Source of the DNA: a virus
Strand: one strand, 5' to 3'
IMG/VR virus record: IMGVR_UViG_3300036820_000008
Coordinates: 1 to 64,000 of that record
DNA length: 64,000 nucleotides
Shown: one piece after another, positions 63,138-64,000 of the stretch
Layout of the letters: every line of letters begins with the position of its first letter
Numbering within the stretch: position 1 is the stretch's first letter
The notes under the pieces: model-generated
What the model saw: the letters and a program-made list of their open reading frames with translations, nothing else
Databases searched by the model: none
Told to the model about the DNA's origin: nothing
Program-made: the position numbers and the translations under genes

Positions 63138-63643
63138 ACATTCAACCACAGCCATATGTAGATCCGGAGCTATTCATTACGCAGCGGTTCGCGGAGGAAG
63201 AGTATCTCATCAATCGATGCGGTGGCCTGCTCGACTCCGGAACGATATACGAGCTTGTAGATGATCTGCGCCACTTCCTATGGCGTGGCAAGCCGATATC
63301 CGAAGATAGCATCCTGTACATTTCGCATTTCCGGCCGCATCGTATGGCGCTTGAATATGAGGCCAAGAAGGCGCTGATGCGTCGTCACGAGATGCGTCTG
63401 GTCGATCGTAATCCGGCGAAGCGAATGTGCTCTCACTGTACGATTCTGCACGATGCTCATGGCGATGGCGGGTGGGAGCCGTGGCCCTGCGAAGACATTC
63501 GGATCATGATGTCCGTATGGTCTGATCACCCCGACTATCGCAAGATGATGATGTCGGTCGGCGCTATTCGTGCAGAGGACCCCGTGAGGCCAGAGAATCC
63601 TGCCCAGAGTCGTATGAAATGGAACGGGAGCGGAGTAACGTGA
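63134..63643 (+). CDS. DUF6221-like protein
   Basis: 169 residues. Family features: N-terminal acidic-basic helix (RFAEEEYLINRCGG), YISHFRPHRMALEYEAKKAL, CSHCTILHD and GWEPWPCEDIRIMMSVWSDH PDYR. Actinobacterial DUF6221; function unknown. Overlaps the previous and next genes by 4 bases. Confidence 0.7.
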   Translation: MNIQPQPYVDPELFITQRFAEEEYLINRCGGLLDSGTIYELVDDLRHFLWRGKPISEDSILYISHFRPHRMALEYEAKKALMRRHEMRLVDRNPAKRMCSHCTILHDAHGDGGWEPWPCEDIRIMMSVWSDHPDYRKMMMSVGAIRAEDPVRPENPAQSRMKWNGSGVT

Positions 63644-63918
63644 GTCTACGGGGCTTCATGTTCGAGCCTGTCTGTGTTGTGCACGGCCCGATGAGATTCA
63701 AGATCGAGGGCTGCTGGTTTTTGTGCAATGGGTGGGATGGATCCCCCTGCTGTGCGCTGTCGTCTGAACAGGTAGCAGATAACCCGGCCGCCTATGCCAG
63801 AGTCAGGCCTTCTGCGGATAGTCACCGGTCTATTCACGGTTACGTTATGGCGATACCAGAAGAATCACCTGCAGGACTTTCCGCTGATATGTACACGGAG
63901 GGTTCTGCGCACCCATAA
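63640..63918 (+). CDS. Cys-rich hypothetical protein
   Basis: GTG in a GTGA overlap; 92 residues (VSLRGFMFEPVCVVHGPMRF then CWFLCNGWDGSPCC). Cysteine pattern suggests metal binding. No family recognised. Confidence 0.55.
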   Translation: MSLRGFMFEPVCVVHGPMRFKIEGCWFLCNGWDGSPCCALSSEQVADNPAAYARVRPSADSHRSIHGYVMAIPEESPAGLSADMYTEGSAHP

Positions 63919-64000
63919 CTTTCAGCTAATTACCGCTATTTACCTGCGGAAATAATTCTGGCCTTATACCTTGCACGCCCTTTCGGCTGACCGCTTAGCT
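63919..64000. other. Window end
   Basis: 82 bases after the last stop; no gene seen. A TATTTACC/AAATA-type inverted repeat (63935-63955) may be part of a spacer element. Confidence 0.3.

Overview
The window is a contiguous piece of a large tailed dsDNA bacteriophage genome, cut inside a tail gene on the left. The host is most likely a Streptomyces or a related actinobacterium. This is inferred from a DUF397 protein, DUF6221-like and DUF6011-like proteins, Streptomyces-phage-type GIY-YIG and small membrane proteins, and frequent GTG/TTG starts; no host gene is present. There is no integrase, rRNA or CRISPR array.

Layout. (1) 1-5.5 kb, plus strand: 5'-truncated minor tail protein with a polyglycine domain and LamG-like lectin, three small membrane or coiled-coil genes, and a glycosidase-like lysis candidate; a bidirectional terminator at 5545-5580. 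(2) 5.6-24.5 kb, minus strand, tightly overlapping: secreted LysM/lytic protein, many small genes, a DNA polymerase III alpha split into separate PHP and polymerase genes, DnaQ-like exonuclease, methyltransferase-like protein, cupin, MazG-like, ThyX, HIT-like and FAD-binding proteins, a lipoprotein, DUF397, SSB-like protein, Sak4/RecA-like ATPase and Cas4-like nuclease. (3) 24.0-29.4 kb: tRNA-Met, tRNA-Tyr and a second Met-type tRNA, two tRNA-like short elements, two paralogous secreted proteins, a papain-like peptidase and a secreted PASTA protein. (4) 29.6-50.1 kb, minus: acidic/basic chromatin-like protein, SNF2 helicase, ParB-like regulator, GIY-YIG protein, primase-polymerase/helicase, DUF3631-like ATPase, DUF2786-like protein and dozens of small zinc-type proteins. 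A four-gene plus-strand island ending in a RuvC-like resolvase lies at 42.4-43.45 kb. (5) 50.1-59.8 kb: small genes separated by structured spacers and two gene-free, repeat-rich control regions (52311-53125 and 58303-59260). (6) 59.9-64 kb, plus: tandem paralogues, two small genes, RtcB RNA ligase and DUF6221-type genes.

The replication set (PolIII alpha, PHP, DnaQ-like exonuclease, prim-pol helicase, SSB-like, Sak4-like, Cas4-like, RuvC-like, SNF2) is close to self-sufficient, and ThyX/MazG-like proteins support nucleotide supply. The tRNAs and RtcB together suggest maintenance of a tRNA pool under host attack. Several transcription units begin with an extended -10 motif (core CGGTATAATA) placed 6-7 bases before the start codon, so they should make leaderless mRNAs. 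The least explained parts are the repeat-rich control regions, the structured spacer family and the secreted protein set.
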